In this document: one piece after another, positions 11,232 to 24,400 of the stretch
Layout of the letters: every line of letters begins with the position of its first letter
How positions within the stretch are numbered: position 1 is the first letter of the stretch
Assembly (NCBI GenBank): GCA_030052745.1
Contig: JANBVO010000002.1
Location: 1,364,001 to 1,428,000, forward strand
Direction: 5' to 3'
Source: Pleurostoma richardsiae
Taxonomy: Eukaryota; Ascomycota; Sordariomycetes; Calosphaeriales; Pleurostomataceae
Length of the DNA stretch: 64,000 nt
Translations under genes and position numbers: made by a program
Notes under the pieces: generated by a model
What the model was told of the DNA's origin: nothing
The model's database searches: none
Seen by the model: the letters and a program-made list of their open reading frames with translations, nothing else

Positions 11232-13745
11232 TTACGCCAAGGACGGGGCAGTGTAGATGAGGCTGCCAAGGATCATTGCTCCAACAGTCGCGCCGCCGAG
11301 CGCTGCGTACCCGACGCGTTCGGCAATTGTTCTCAGTTTCTTGGTCGGTCTTTGCTCATCAAGGGTGGGCTGCGAAGGACTTGCGGGAGGCGATATCAAT
11401 TGAACAGAGCCTGTAGGACGTTGATCAACCGCCTCGACAGACTTCTGCGCATCGGCCGTAGCAGTCTTGACAGCGCCATTTTCTTCACCAGTCGATTGCG
11501 GTGATTCCGCTGAGGACCAGATTATCTCCTCTCGAGACAGCGTCGAAATGTCTGCAGCCTTTCGTTTGGAACCCGTCAAAATATCGACTAGCGCGACATG
11601 AGTTCGATGTGTAGGAAGATTAGAAGAGTTGCCTTCCAGTTCGGCTCCGGAATCCTTAGCGGCCATTGCCATCTTGTATTGGTGAAATGCAAATGCGGAA
11701 GTCATCGCCTCCTCACTCTCCGACCTCGCATAAGGCATCGGACGATTCTCCTGAGGAGGAGAGTTCAAGAACTGCTCTCCTGTTTCGAGCCACGGGTTAT
11801 GGGGTGGGAAAGAAGAAGCTGCTTCGGCAGGCCCTCCCTGAGGCTCCTCGGAAACGTCCGCACGGGGCTCTTCCTCATGACGTTCCTTGATCCCAATCAC
11901 GCCTTCCTCGAAGGGTTCTGCAACGGTGTCCTGTACGAGAGTTTCTGGTTTGGGGGGGACATCGCCCTGTGCCTCGACTTCTTGGTCGGTAGAAACGACG
12001 ACGCTCGAGACAGCTTCTTTGGACGAGGTCACAACAGCCTGAGTAGCCTTCGGAAGAGCGTCGGTTTCATGGGTTACAGACATGTCAGGCGGTGACGGAT
12101 ACGAGTTAGAGTTCCCTTGTTGAAACGCAGTTATCTTGTTGACCTGGCGAGCCTCGAAATACTCTTGCTTGCCTGTCTTGGCACCCAGAGCCTCTGCCGT
12201 AGATTTGCTGGAGCTGGAGAGATAGCTCTTCGGCATCAGGGCATCACTTGGGATCGACGCCCTCATGAGAGGAGCGATCGACGGCAATGGGGGATGAACG
12301 AACGTGCTGCCCAAGGGCCGGTTGTATGAAGATGCGTTCGTGGCATCCGACTTCAAGGGTGGAAGGTCGTTGGGTGCAAGAGTCGCAGCAAAGTCTGCAT
12401 CGAAATCGTCCTCAGCGTCGAGCTCTTCCGATTCAGCATCCCAAAGAGGCTGCTCGTCAGGATCTATAGCCTGAGTTAACTCTGAATGTCCCGAATTAGC
12501 ACTTCTGGATCGTGTACCTTCGGCTAGAGATTCTTCGTCGTCAGAAGAATAGTCCTCAGGCGACAGTTCTCGTTCCTCGCCATCGGACTGAGAGCTCATC
12601 TCGATCCTCTGACCATGATGATCCTCTGGCGAATCACTTGTGTTCTCGATATCGCTCTCAGCGTCACTGTCACCCAATTTGCTGTCTTCGTCTGAATCGG
12701 AGAGACGAATGGAGTCTTCATCATAGTCGCCAACGCTTTCAGCCTCCATCTCTTCGCGGGGTGATTTAGACATGGCAACATGGCGTGCACCTCCCTGCTT
12801 AGCAGCCAGAGTCGTGTGGTGAGCAGTTTCACTAGTTGGTACAGATTCACCGCTCATAGGCTGAGTCGTCGGGTCGGGGCTTGTTGGGGGAGGGGATGTG
12901 AGGTCAATAATTCGGCCATTCAAGGCCTCATGCTGCGATACCTTGGTATCCGTAACATCTTGAGTCAAATCAATAGCCGTGGGCGTCTGCCCCATGATGG
13001 ACGGCTCATCGTCGTCTGAATCTTCGGTGTATTCGGGGGCACTGACCCTGAAGACTCTTCTCGCGGAGCAGTCGACAATATCGACTCTGTCGGCACTAAC
13101 ATAAAATCAGATACGTAAATATTTGGTCATGAGCAGGAATGGCGTACTTCTTCACGTTGTCGAGATGCTCGATACCAACCGTAACAGAGAGTGGGGGATA
13201 CGAGTCGGAACCGCAGAAGATGGAAATTCCAAATCGAACTGAATCTCCATTGTGTAGGGTGTACGGGGTGTCTGTGGAAATAGGTTGGTCGTCACCATTA
13301 ATATAAGTACCGTGCAGGGACCCGATGTCCTTGATGTATACGGTCTGTGGATTAAGAGATCGTCAGAAGACAAGTGCATCAAAGGGCGATGGAGGCGCAT
13401 ACCATTGTGTCGAAGTCGGCGAGTATTTCGGCATGCTTGCGGCTCATGACACGGCTGTCAAACCACGCGTTTCCCTCGGAGGAAACGAAGCCCTTAGAAG
13501 CAGTCTTGGACGCCCGACCGACGGAGATGGTGGGTTTGTTTCTTGTAAGGCGGATATGACGATTAGGGTCGGTAACGGGATCTGATTCTTCGACAGACAG
13601 ATGGACAAGAATGCCTGGAACTACCCGTCAGCCGATGACCGAAGGCGGAAGATCAAAATGTCTTGGACAGCGAACAGGCCAGCTACTGCGGGGTACATTG
13701 GGAGCGACACAAACCTTCGTCCGGACTGCCGGTGGTAACAGCCAT
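11232..13745 (-). CDS. FHA-domain protein with tandem SIM-like motifs and C-terminal membrane anchor
   Basis: Four exons (13745-13715, 13620-13403, 13344-13148, 13086-11232) give 766 residues. An FHA phosphothreonine-binding domain spans about residues 15-145 with its key residues in place: G45-R46, S70-x-x-H73 in MSRKHAEI, and N99-G100 in HGTYING. Two SUMO-interacting-like cores follow, AIDLT (186-190) and IIDLT (208-212). The middle is long, acidic and Ser/Thr-rich, hence probably disordered. The last ~27 residues (VGYAALGGATVGAMILGSLI, then a short tail) form one hydrophobic segment that fits a tail anchor. FHA plus a C-terminal membrane segment recalls SLMAP/Far9-Far10/PRO45 of the STRIPAK complex, but those have coiled coils that I do not see here. 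Orthology is therefore open. Binding of SUMO and phosphothreonine is inference. Confidence 0.85.
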
Positions 13746-14645
13746 GATGGATGCTACTCAGAACGGAGACAGAGGTGGATGGTATCTGTGGTGAGACCGT
13801 GGATATCGTGAGGGAAGGTCGATGATTCGGAGATGGTGGGCGAGGCTCGTCGGTGCTGGTGCGTCGTCTGTCTCGTCAGCTGGAGCCAACAGCGGGCGGG
13901 CTGTATGAGCTGACGGGAGGTGGCAGCGCGACGAGGCTGGACAACGAGGACTCGTGGAGGGAGGGAAAATGAAGACTTGACGTGAAGAAGACAGGCCAGG
14001 CTCTCAAGAGTGTATGTCGATATCGAGGCAGGCAGATTTAACCTTGATGAGAAAGAAATAGGGAAAAGGGACAGACAGGTAGGTGGTAAGGTAAGGTAGG
14101 TTTGAGGTTGAGGTGGGGCAGTAGGAGGATCAGGCAGACGAAGGCAGCTGTCGCTGTGATAAGCGTGAGGGGAGCGGGGGCAGACGGCTTATCGGAGGTT
14201 TCGCACTAAAGAAGTGCCTCAGCTAGCAAGGTACGTACCCCACCTTGGCTATTGGCGAACCGCCAAGGTCGCAGCTCGCTTCAGCGATTGGCACCACGCA
14301 GCCCAACAAGCCTTACCTTTCGAGCCTAGAAATACTCGTCATTCGTCTCCCTCAACCCGGTCCTCTCATAGACAGCTTGAATGACACGCCATCAAGAATC
14401 AAGGCGGTCCTATCTAGATTTATACCAAATGCCAACGGCTCCTCCTTCAACATCCAGACCCGACCGACACTGGAAAAGGACAGGCAACGCAGAACGGGGT
14501 CGCGGCACCTGAAGCTCGTCCTAGTCCTCGGGGTCGTGACGGTTAGCCGTCGAGCTGCCACAGGTACGGTAAGAAGGTTTGCGTTCCATATCTTGAAGGT
14601 AATAGCAGCCAGATAGACGCTTTCGTGACTATTTACCTACATACC

Positions 14646-14655
14646 TACCTAGGTA
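14646..14655. repeat. TACCTAGGTA palindrome, copy 2
   Basis: This second perfect copy of the 10-bp palindrome is embedded in a short run of ACCT/AGGT units (about 14636-14675). Confidence 0.7.
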
Positions 14656-14703
14656 AGTAGCCACCTACCTTAGCCACATTCCCACTGACGCAAGATTGCC
14701 AAC

Positions 14704-14724
14704 AAAAAAAAAAAAAAAAAAAAA
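14704..14724 (+). repeat. Poly(A) tract, 21 nt
   Basis: An uninterrupted run of 21 A residues lies in the intergenic region about 1 kb upstream of the FHA gene start. It may exclude nucleosomes or be a simple replication-slippage tract. No retroposed gene body is visible next to it. Confidence 0.8.
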
Positions 14725-17111
14725 GGCCAAACACGCAAAACCTCCAGGTGCTCACTCATTCATGTTTTCTGATGGATTTGCGTTACAGCTGATGTAGGAC
14801 AGCACAAGTGGAATGTATGACTGTAACTTGCACCCACGCCTCCTTGTTTTAGTTGCGAGATATAGTAGATGGCAGCTGAATCTGCAATATCTTCCTTTCC
14901 TGCCGGTCATGTTCGTATTAACCATACACGCCACGGTGCTCACAGAACTGACAATCCCGTCGTCCCACGGTTCGTGAAGTTTCACCAACAGAAAAGCACA
15001 ACACTCTCAGATGCTGAGATATACTGAACTCCTCTAACCAAAGCACTTCGTCTTCATACATCCAGAACACCTTTCCTAGCTGTTGAGTTTCATTCTCTTT
15101 AACAAATTGCAGTCATGATCATGGCCTGAGGAGATTACTCCTCAACCACCCCGTTTAGAAACGGCTGATGACGACGAGCGGACCTCGCTCCAACTTGGCA
15201 TAAAAGAAATCCAGCCGACAACGATGATAACAGACTCATCATCAAGGATCTGGAGAGATAACATCGATGGTAACAGACTCGACATTCATTCACGTCAAAA
15301 TTGTGATGGGAATTTTCACTGTCCAGGAGGTTGCATTCCGTCCAGCTTAGAAGTTTGACGGCAGACGATTTTCCAGAACAATATTAAAACGAACATCGAT
15401 GGTTTCTTCTTGAATACCTTTAGGCTGATCATCACGAATGATTAGAGATCATTGTTGTCAGAAACCTGGCATCTTTCAACAGCACGTTTTAGTACGTATA
15501 TTAACTTTTGCTGTGTCAACAATCACTAATAGAGTGGCAGGTTTTGCGTCCGTGCCTTTGAAAGGATTCTATATCCTGGAGATTACCAGAATCAAAAATG
15601 GAAACTTCTTGGACATTCTACGGATAAATCATCAGGAAGGTTCTTTCGCGACGATCGTGTTGAGCTGAGATTGTTCCTGGATAGTTCGTTCGACGCCACG
15701 CAATATCATGCAAAACGGACCGAGCACTCTGTTATATGCTAATCACGAAGGAACTCTTAGTTACTGCACTCAGTCAGAGTTACTCGGTATATTTATTGGT
15801 CATGGACTGGTTCTTCCCCTACCCTATCAGCTCAGCCAGTTTACCGTGGGTCGTGCAATACCGTCCACTTCTCGATCTGCAGGCGGGCTTTGAAAACTCT
15901 TTGCGCTGACACTGCGACAATATATGGCAAACCACTTCGTTCTCGGATGAACAGTGGAGGTTGGATGTGCCACGGGAGACATGGAGCCCCCAGCTTCCCA
16001 CCAACTCTGATCGTTACAGCAGCTCGCCCTATGAGCCTCGGCGAACCAGACTTCCAACCTCTTGTCTCTCGGGTTCCTTTCATTGACACAGTGACGAGTT
16101 AAATCCAAGCCTTTGAGCATTTCGCACCCCCCGGCTCTCTGCCCTGAGGCTGGTAGCACCGAGTCCGCTGTCACACACACAACCAGGGGTAATGGACAGA
16201 TTTGTCGGCCTGCATGAGGCCAGCTTCTTTCACACTTCAGACTCAGCCTATTAGTCACTTTAAGACACGCGCCCACCACACAGGGGACTTCAAATACGTG
16301 AAATAAGAGTCATTACCTCCGATAAGGTACCTAGCGGTATCCGATAAGTTCCATTGACCCCGGAATTTGTCGACCTAAGCGGGGCAGGCTCTCCGTGTTG
16401 TACCTGCCTGCGGAGCCAGTTAATGCACGCCACTTGAGTACTTGACTATGCTAGCTTGATATAGGCGATTTTCAAGTACCAGGTGATCGCGGTGGGCTGG
16501 GGATACCAGTTTAGCGGTGTGCTTTTTAAAGTGCTTGCAGCCTGCCGGACCAGGATCCCCCGCCCTACCAGACAGCGTCTCCGTCATTGTCAGCAGGGAT
16601 ACTTTGTACTTGGGTATCAGCTCGCCTCGCCGCCAAGTACTCCAAAATCTGGATCAGGCGCCCGCGCGATGCTGTCACCTCGCACAAACACATGATTCCT
16701 TCGGTCCGGCTACCTAGGTTTTATTTATTCCACCCTTTTCCGACCGCACAGTAATTGCCTGCTGCTCCCGTTCTCGTCCTATCTCCGTCTCCTTGGACAA
16801 CAACTCATTCTCGGCGCAAAACAAGAGGACACCGCTTACCGATATTATTTAAGACTCATCATTGTCCGCCTCGCCGGTTATTCCCATGGATTTTCATTCC
16901 TACGCGCCACTGTCTTCAGGGAAATTTGCCTCTGGTCAATACCACCACTTTCGCGATAATTTGCGCGCCACAGCCGAGTCCATACCAAGTTGAAAGTCTG
17001 CATATAGGGAGAGGCCATCGATCTGATCGAATCGCTCAGGGCGACCTACTATTCCAACAAGCCGCTTAGACCATCCACCTCTTTCGACCACCCCTAGTGC
17101 CGTCCTCCAAA

Positions 17112-18536
17112 ATGCACGACCTCCGCAAGCGCATTCTGCTCGAGAGCGGGAAGACGGCCTCGAGGAAGGCCCGCTCACGACCCGAATCACTGCAGGGTTC
17201 CGCAAGTCACTCCCCCGACAGTTCGCCGGGTCATTCACGATCTGGCTCCAGGACAGCCTCTCGCGCCGGCAGTCGTTACGCCTCAGAGGATGAAGACTTG
17301 GAGTCCGAATTTGACGATAGCATGACCATGAGCACGAACTCTGCTTCGGAAGACGACGAAAATAACCGATCTGCCTGGGCTGAGCGCTTGCAGGACCGCG
17401 TCTCGCAGCTCCTCTCTAGCAACAGCAGCGATAGAAAGCGAATGGGGATCAGTGACCGCGAGAACATATTGAGGGCATACCTGCACCTCGTAAGGCATTA
17501 CTATGCAAATTCCGAGTTGGGAGGTCGCTTCAGCGATATCGTGCAAGCGCTGATGAAAAGTGCCCGGTCCGGGGGGAGTGCGCTCGAGCAGTCCACGGCA
17601 CTCCAGGCTCTATCTGTCACGATCCTCACATGTCCCAGCGAGACTGTATTCGAAACAGTCATGTCGCCTTTAAAAGTCGTCATTGACGATGCGGAAGACC
17701 ATGGTGTCAAGGCCCACGCGATCTATGCACTCACTGTGGCTTCCTTGTACGGCGATGGCTCAATCCATGCCGCGGAAGCCATTCTCGAATACCTGATCGA
17801 GATCATAGAAAGCGACGGAGAGATCGTCAACGCTTTCGACAGCGGGCCGGTTGTAGCTGCTGCCATGCACGGCTGGGGCTTCATCGCAAGCCACCTGGCC
17901 GACTTGTCAGAGCAGAGCGAGCAGGCTATGGACGCCTTCGTGGACCAGCTTGATAGTTCCGACGTCGACGTCCAGACCGGTGCCGGGTCAAACATCGCAC
18001 TGCTCTTCGAGTCCGCACGCGAGTATGAAGAGGAGTCCGGCGAGACTCTCCCTCTGCGGTACGATCCGAAAAAGCTCATCCGGCAAATGAAGGAGATCAG
18101 CCGCGGTTCCAAGTCGATCTCCAAGAAGGACCGAAGACACTTGCGGACCGACTTCAGCAGCATCATCACATCGCTGGAGCTGGGCAAGGGCCCTGGATAC
18201 TCGACCTCGGGGCGTCCGGCAGTTAACCCCCACCTGGGCGGGTCGAACCCGGACGGCGAGGAGAGCGAGATCCAGGAGTTCGGATACCGCGAAAAGATCC
18301 GGGTGCACAACGTCTACATAACTATCAACAGCTGGGCTCTGTCCGCTAAGGTCGAGGTCCTGAAGGCCCTTCTAGCAGGTGGCTTTGCCACGCACTTCTC
18401 CGACAACCCCGTTGTGCACGAGTGTCTTGAGAGCGCGGAGATCGAGCGCATTGTCAACCCGAACCTGCTCAGAAAAGAGTTTCTAGCCGAGAAGAGGCGA
18501 GATGCTAGTGGGAGTGGAAGGAGAGTAAGATCCTGA
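17112..18536 (+). CDS. IFRD-family (interferon-related developmental regulator-like) protein
   Basis: This single-exon gene encodes 474 residues. I chose the ATG at 17112 because the frame upstream has only a GTG. Residues 1-90 are Ser/Arg-rich and then acidic. From about residue 95 the protein is alpha-helical and HEAT/ARM-like, with typical IFRD segments: ENILRAYLHLVRHYYANSEL, the ALQALSVTILTCPSETVFE block, and VKAHAIYALTVASLYGD. Near the C-terminus come SKKDRRHLRTDFSSIITSLE and VHNVYITINSWALSAKVEVL, the region conserved with animal IFRD1/2. Animal IFRD proteins are transcriptional co-regulators and bind inactive ribosomes. The fungal function is not established here. Length is close to the family norm. 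Confidence 0.9.
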   Translation: MHDLRKRILLESGKTASRKARSRPESLQGSASHSPDSSPGHSRSGSRTASRAGSRYASEDEDLESEFDDSMTMSTNSASEDDENNRSAWAERLQDRVSQLLSSNSSDRKRMGISDRENILRAYLHLVRHYYANSELGGRFSDIVQALMKSARSGGSALEQSTALQALSVTILTCPSETVFETVMSPLKVVIDDAEDHGVKAHAIYALTVASLYGDGSIHAAEAILEYLIEIIESDGEIVNAFDSGPVVAAAMHGWGFIASHLADLSEQSEQAMDAFVDQLDSSDVDVQTGAGSNIALLFESAREYEEESGETLPLRYDPKKLIRQMKEISRGSKSISKKDRRHLRTDFSSIITSLELGKGPGYSTSGRPAVNPHLGGSNPDGEESEIQEFGYREKIRVHNVYITINSWALSAKVEVLKALLAGGFATHFSDNPVVHECLESAEIERIVNPNLLRKEFLAEKRRDASGSGRRVRS

Positions 18537-21439
18537 GCTTTCGGCGCACCTTGATGATTTATTGTTGTTCTGGCGGAGTCCGTCACCCCCCTTAGCGTAA
18601 CTCACGTACAAGATATCGCGACTGCTTTTTTGACTTCACATGCTGTGTGTTCAGCCTGTCTATAGATTAGGAGTGGTCATCCTTTAGTTAGCAACAGCAT
18701 TACAGGGAGACTCGGAGCTGCAGAGGGCGGAAATATTCATATTCTGGCGACCTGTCTGAGACAGCAGCGAACAGCATTCTGGCTCATAGCAAAACCGAAG
18801 TAGAGAATAGATGCATCATTTAGCATAGCTGCACTATGCTGTGTTCCCCCGGGCGTCGCATCTCCGGTATTCACCGGGAGCTTGCATTTTCATACCGGAA
18901 AGACATTCCACTGCATGCTGTGGCAGAGACCGGGCACCTTCTGACTCTGGCTACTTCCCCATTTACCTAGGCATAGCTGATAGAAATACGTATTAGTAGG
19001 CAAGGAAAACCCTCATCTTGCCGTGACAGAAGCAAGCCAGGCTGCGATTTCCCGCAATCTCAGTCATTTAAAGACTCGTCGGATGGCGAACAGTGAAAGA
19101 TGGTCAATCTCCTGCAGCACGGAGAGTTTGACGCCCCTCTCCCCTAGCGCAATGCACATGGCCGGCTGTGATCTGTGATCTGTACGACTGCAGTGCTCTG
19201 CATTTCTTGTCACTGCGCCTGGCGGTCTCAGTCTCCTTCACAGGAGGACCTTGTGTCAGTTTCGACTTCGACAGGTCAATGTCCTAATTTAAATCATCCC
19301 GTGTGTAATAGACCGTGGATTTTAGCTTTCGCCCGACGCCTCTCTCGGTCAGAGGACGACTCAGGCGAATAGGCGGCGCGGGAAGGACCACGCCAGGAGA
19401 CGGGCTGGACGGGGCGATCCGAGAGGCCGCCACGGCGTAGAACGGGGCTGTGTGGGACGGAGCCTGGGAGCTTATGAATCTGTCGAAGCTCCCACGGTTG
19501 TCTTGGGAGCGCAACTCGCCACTTGGGCATCGGCGCAGTCAGATCGCCGTGCGCTGTCGGAAGCTGAAACCTGACGCGAGGGATTGGGGGCCAGGAAAAC
19601 GGGTTCCCCACGGTGAGACATAGGAGAGCCTCACATTCCTCGGTCGTGGAAGAAATGTGTGCTTTCAGGCTGTCACTTGCCCTGGTGTCCGATGTCTCGC
19701 ACGCCGGCCCCTCGATGGCTCGGGATTGATCCCGCGTGGAGCAGCGTGGGGCAGGTATGGTGCTGTCTTACCACGATAGCGTCGAGTTCAACGTCTGGTC
19801 ATTCGAACAGGTCGAAATGCAGAGGGCTGGTGCGATGCCAGAGGGAGAGAAGTGTAGGAAGCGACATGCGTCGCAGGGAGATGAAGATATGGCATCGTCA
19901 CCAACGGTGGCCGTGACCCGCCATGTCAAAAAGATGTTTAGTCTTCAGGCCAAGGTGGCTCCCCAGCCTCGTCAGGGACAGGCGTGTGTGGTCCGAGATC
20001 TGGTTGTATCGCAAGTGACTCCACGGCGGCGATACTCTCGTGGGGCAGCCGGGACCCCAGAGGGACCTGCAAAGGACAGCGAGTAGCGATCCCTTGCGGT
20101 CAGCTGGTTATAACGTCGGTATCGACGGCAGAGTGGAGCACCCTGCCGAGCTTGCTGTGACGACGGACGGGGACGCTGCAAAAATATCGACACTATCACC
20201 CGGTCAGATCCCCGTTACCCAGCCATGGTGCGCTAGAGCCACCGGGTACTCTGTGCTCGCTGATCGAGGCGAAGTCGTCAGGTCAGGTATCCGTAATTAG
20301 TCTGATGTCAACAAAAAAAGGGCCGCCTGGCTCCGGGTCAAGTAGTGTAAACAGATTTACGGAACCACTTGGATGAACATACGAGAAAATGAGTCCATCG
20401 TCGTGATGCTTCCAACGCCTGTCCTAGATTCAGTATTACTATCTTAGATACCTAAGTTAAGTACCAACCCTGACATTCGTCCCCGGTTACGTCAAATTCA
20501 CCAGCCCCTCGAAAAGATACAGAGGTACATGGTACAAGAGCAGGAGGAGAAAATAGGCGTCGCTGTGCCTCCTGCAGCGCTCCTGCAGCCCGCTCGGTGG
20601 ACGGAAGCCGCTTCTGCATGGCCATTGGCTGGATCCGCCCGGCACCGCCAACGCATCAAGCAATCCCAGCCATAACAAGGCTCCAATAAGCCTATTATCG
20701 CTCTTTGATTCCTCTCTCCGCCCTCAACGTGACAGGGTCCCTCGTACTGCCTGTGTCTGTCCGTATTCCGCGCGGTGGTCGACGCTCCAGTCTCCGGCTC
20801 GGGCATCATCCTCGTCCTCCTTCTGCTCTCCTGCGTCCGCACACCTCGCTTCCTCCAGCTACGGTGTGCATGGTCGCCTGCGTGCGTGTATGCGCGAAGC
20901 TGCTCGTTCTGCTGCAGTTCCTTCTGCGCACCCAAGCCTATCATAGCGTCTCCATCGGAGCCAGGCGATAGGATAGCGTGAGCGCTGCTGTCGCTGCTTC
21001 GACAACCTGTTTCCCGCCACTTGTTATTTGCGACTCCTCGGCTGTTTGGTGCGTGCGCTTGTTTACTACGTACCTCACTCCTCATGCAACAAAGCACTCC
21101 TGCAGCTCACTCAGCTGCTGCCGCCCCTGCTGCAGCACGCCTCCCGAACCTTTTCCCCTATTAGCGAGGCTCTGCTCACTGTTTCCTCGCCTCCAGGTTT
21201 TTTCCCGCATCCTGATCTGATGCCTTGACTGCGACAACAGACCGCCGCAACTCCTCCGCCTGCCTCGGCAGCCCTTCCTCCGCCTTTTCTTCCAGCCGGC
21301 CCTTTCTTCTTCGACTGTTTCATTGGAGTGTGCTCAGCCTGCATGGTTTATTTCAGCAGGCGGAGGCACTGCACTCGTCGGAACAGCCATCGAGGCGAAT
21401 TTCGAGTGACGCCTCGAAGTACCTCCGTCGAACAACACC
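18537..21439. other. Intergenic region and pyrimidine-rich leader (2.9 kb)
   Basis: No gene is supported. Overlapping ORFs on both strands (up to 199 codons, 20498-21097 minus) look like composition effects. From about 20700 the plus strand becomes very C/T-rich up to the ATG at 21440, as is usual for the promoter and 5' UTR of strongly expressed fungal genes. A TACCTAGG word lies at 18964-18971. Confidence 0.5.
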
Positions 21440-24400
21440 ATGGGTGTTGAGTCGAGGAAGGCGCCACCACTCCCAGCACCCACCGAAACCGAGTCGACCG
21501 CCACATCCACCGAGCTGGCAACCGATGTTTCCAAGACCGTGGACGAGAAGTCTTCCTACTCGTTGCCCGAGGACGGCACTCCAGTCACCATCAAGACCCG
21601 CGGCCACAAGGCCAACCGCTCCCAGACCTCGCTCCTGATAGAATACTTTGAGGGCGGCAAGTCGGGGAGCGCAGGTGGCGCCTCTGGCGAGCGAAAGCCC
21701 AGCGTGCGGGTGCGATTGACGCCCTCAAAGAATCGCAAAAACGATCACATCCAGATCACGGAGACGAAATCGTCCAGTGGCCGCAAGGCCTCACTGTCGC
21801 GGCGCCAGACGCCGTTGACTCCAACGGCCGGCAAACCTGATATCGAGGCATTGTCGGCTCTCAGCGGTGACCGGGACGACGCGAAGAGCATGAGCTCGTA
21901 CGCCTCCGCTACGGAAGAGTCCAATGTGTCTCGCAATCCTATCGAGGTCGAAATCGACCGTAGCGGCCACCATCGCCGTCGCCGACCAGCCAGTCCTCTA
22001 ATACCCGCCGCAGACAGCAAGGTCTCATACCAACCCCCAAACATGTCGGACATCTCTGCGATTCCCACGGACAGCTTTTTGGATGGCTCTGGGCCTTCAA
22101 AGCTGGGCGAAGATCGGCGCAGCAAGAGTCCGTCACGGACCGGTGATGTTCTTGCTGGTGCCGCTGCTGGCTTGGCGGCCGCCGCTGCCGCCGACAAGCT
22201 CCGTAGCAAGAGCAAAAGCCGGTCCGAGTCACGAGAAAAGGATAGAGTTGTCGTATCCAAGTCGAGGGATAAGGATAAGTCAGATCGGAAGCACCGCTCT
22301 AGCAAGAGCCGTACCAGCAGTGTCAGCGAGCAATACTCGGAAGACACAAGATCGCCCCGCAGACGATCGAGCAAAGGAAATCAGGAGTCTCTGGTGTCAG
22401 GTGCTGACTCGAGCGTGGTGTCGTCTGGCCTTTCCCCAAGCCATCGCTCGATGGATCAGCAGTCTGTCCGTTCGGGGGCTTCCAAATCATCAATCAACAA
22501 TCCGAAACTCCTCGAAACGGTCGAGGATGCTATCAGGCGTCTTATCCTACCCGAGCTCAATGCTCTGAAGAGGGAACAGAGCAGGCATAAAGATCGTCGC
22601 GGTTCTACGACCTCCACCGGAACGTCAATATCGCGTGATGAGTACGCTAACGATCGACGCCAATTGGGCGATAGATACTCGGGCAAGTCGCGTGAGAGCC
22701 TCAAGAGCAGCGATAGGAGAGATCGCGAGGCTCGCAATGATCTGGCTGAGAGCCCGACCCACAGTGTTGACCAAGACTCGTTTGAGGAATCTACCCTTGA
22801 CGTACGCGGAACACCTCGAAGTAGCGAGAAGCTGAAGGTGGCCGCCGCAGGTGCTGCGCTAGGTGGACTGGCCGCTGCAGCCATGGATGCGAGATCACCT
22901 GCAGGAGCTAGAGAGCAACGAAGACGGCGCCGAGCCGAGTTGAAGAGCCGGGGCGCTGACCTGACCTCCGAGGACTACGACGAGTCAGAGCATCTCCCTG
23001 TTCCACCAATGCCCCTGATGAGCGAGATTAATCCCTCCGACGTCACGCGGACGTCGATTCTTTCAGCCGACACGGATCGGCCTCATTCCGCGAGCGAGGA
23101 ACTCACGCCGGTTCAGGAGGTGTCTAGAGGGCTGCCGTCCGTCGAGTCAAGCAGCCCGACCCCGACGAGGACTCCGGTCACTCTCCAGGCTGGCCTTGGA
23201 ACGCAGCATGCGAATATCTCCCATGGCGATCTGAAAGCTCTTCCACGGAGACGAACAGGAGAATTCCCTGAAGAATTTGAGACGAACGAGTACGAGCAGA
23301 GAGGTCCTGCTCCAAGCCAGGAGGAGTATGACGAGGACGAAGAATATGAGGCCGGAATGCATCCGTATGCCGAGCCTGGCCTCAACGAGTACTACAACAC
23401 GCAGCACGTACCGCCGCCGCTCAATTATGTGCCCTATCAACCTGAGCGTCGTGGTCTCAGCCCCATTCCGAGCGTATCAGGCTATACGGAGGGCGGAAGC
23501 GAGCCGCCAAATCGCGACTCCAGGGTCACTCAGAACACTAACGAATCATACTCGTCCCCAGACAAGTCCCCTCGTCGCGGTGTGTCACCACACTCCGCTA
23601 GTTCGGTGCCTAGTAATGTCATGAGCAGGGATTTCGAAGACGACCGGAGTCTTCGAAGCTCTGGTGTCGATTACCGAAACACAACTTACACCGACGACAG
23701 TGAAGTGGGCCGTGTGACCCCTGGACAGGCCGTACGTGCAGTCGATGCCAATAATCCAAATATAATCCATCCGCCTATGGGAGTTGAATCAGCTGTCGCC
23801 TCACTAGTTGACGGATCGATGCTAGATGAGTCGGTACTTACCGGAGAGTCTGGGCATGGCAGTCAAGGGCAATATACCCAGCGCGACCTGATGGCACCCT
23901 TAGAGGAGGAGATATCTCAGGGACATGTGACGCCGAACAAGCGGTCGGTCGAGAACCACCGTGAAATCGCAGAGGACGTCTCTCGAATGCCTGAGCACGA
24001 GATGCCCCGGCAGTCTCCCGAATTCGAGGAGTACGACATTGATGAGTACGGGCGAAAAGTGCCAAGGGCAAGATATCGACAGTCCCCAACTGCGTCTGAG
24101 GCAGCAATCACCGGAGCCGCGGTCGGTGCTGCTGCCGCCGCTCTCAGAGCTGCGAAGGAAAACCCCAGGCAGCCACCCATTGAGGAAGGGGACCACGAGT
24201 TCGTTGGTGAAGGCGTTCAGCGAAACAAGTCCTTCAAGGATAGAACGAAAGAAGGTTACTTGCCGGCCAACACACCAACACATAGTGTGGACCGCCTCGA
24301 TGACTATGACCGCGCCAAAGTCGGCCATAGTGGGTTACCGGATCCGAATGATCCGCTGCCAGAACTGGGATATTTTGCGCGCGATGATGAGTCGCAGACT

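Larger units (their letters stand above)
13746..17111. other. Divergent intergenic region (3.4 kb) between FHA and IFRD genes
   Basis: This should hold the promoters of two divergent genes. A 123-codon ORF (14245-14616) and a 104-codon ORF in the IFRD leader (16755-17069) lack recognisable features. Present are stretches rich in ACCT/AGGT words (14080-14110 and 14636-14675), a 21-A run at 14704-14724, and two TACCTAGG words (14646 and 16711). No RNA gene is seen. Confidence 0.5.

Noticed and set aside
14245-14616. 123-codon plus-strand ORF
   Set aside because: No recognisable features and no sign of coding bias; too weak to call a gene.
20498-21097. 199-codon minus-strand ORF
   Set aside because: It lies in the pyrimidine-rich leader of the long gene and has no domain or splice support; composition effect.
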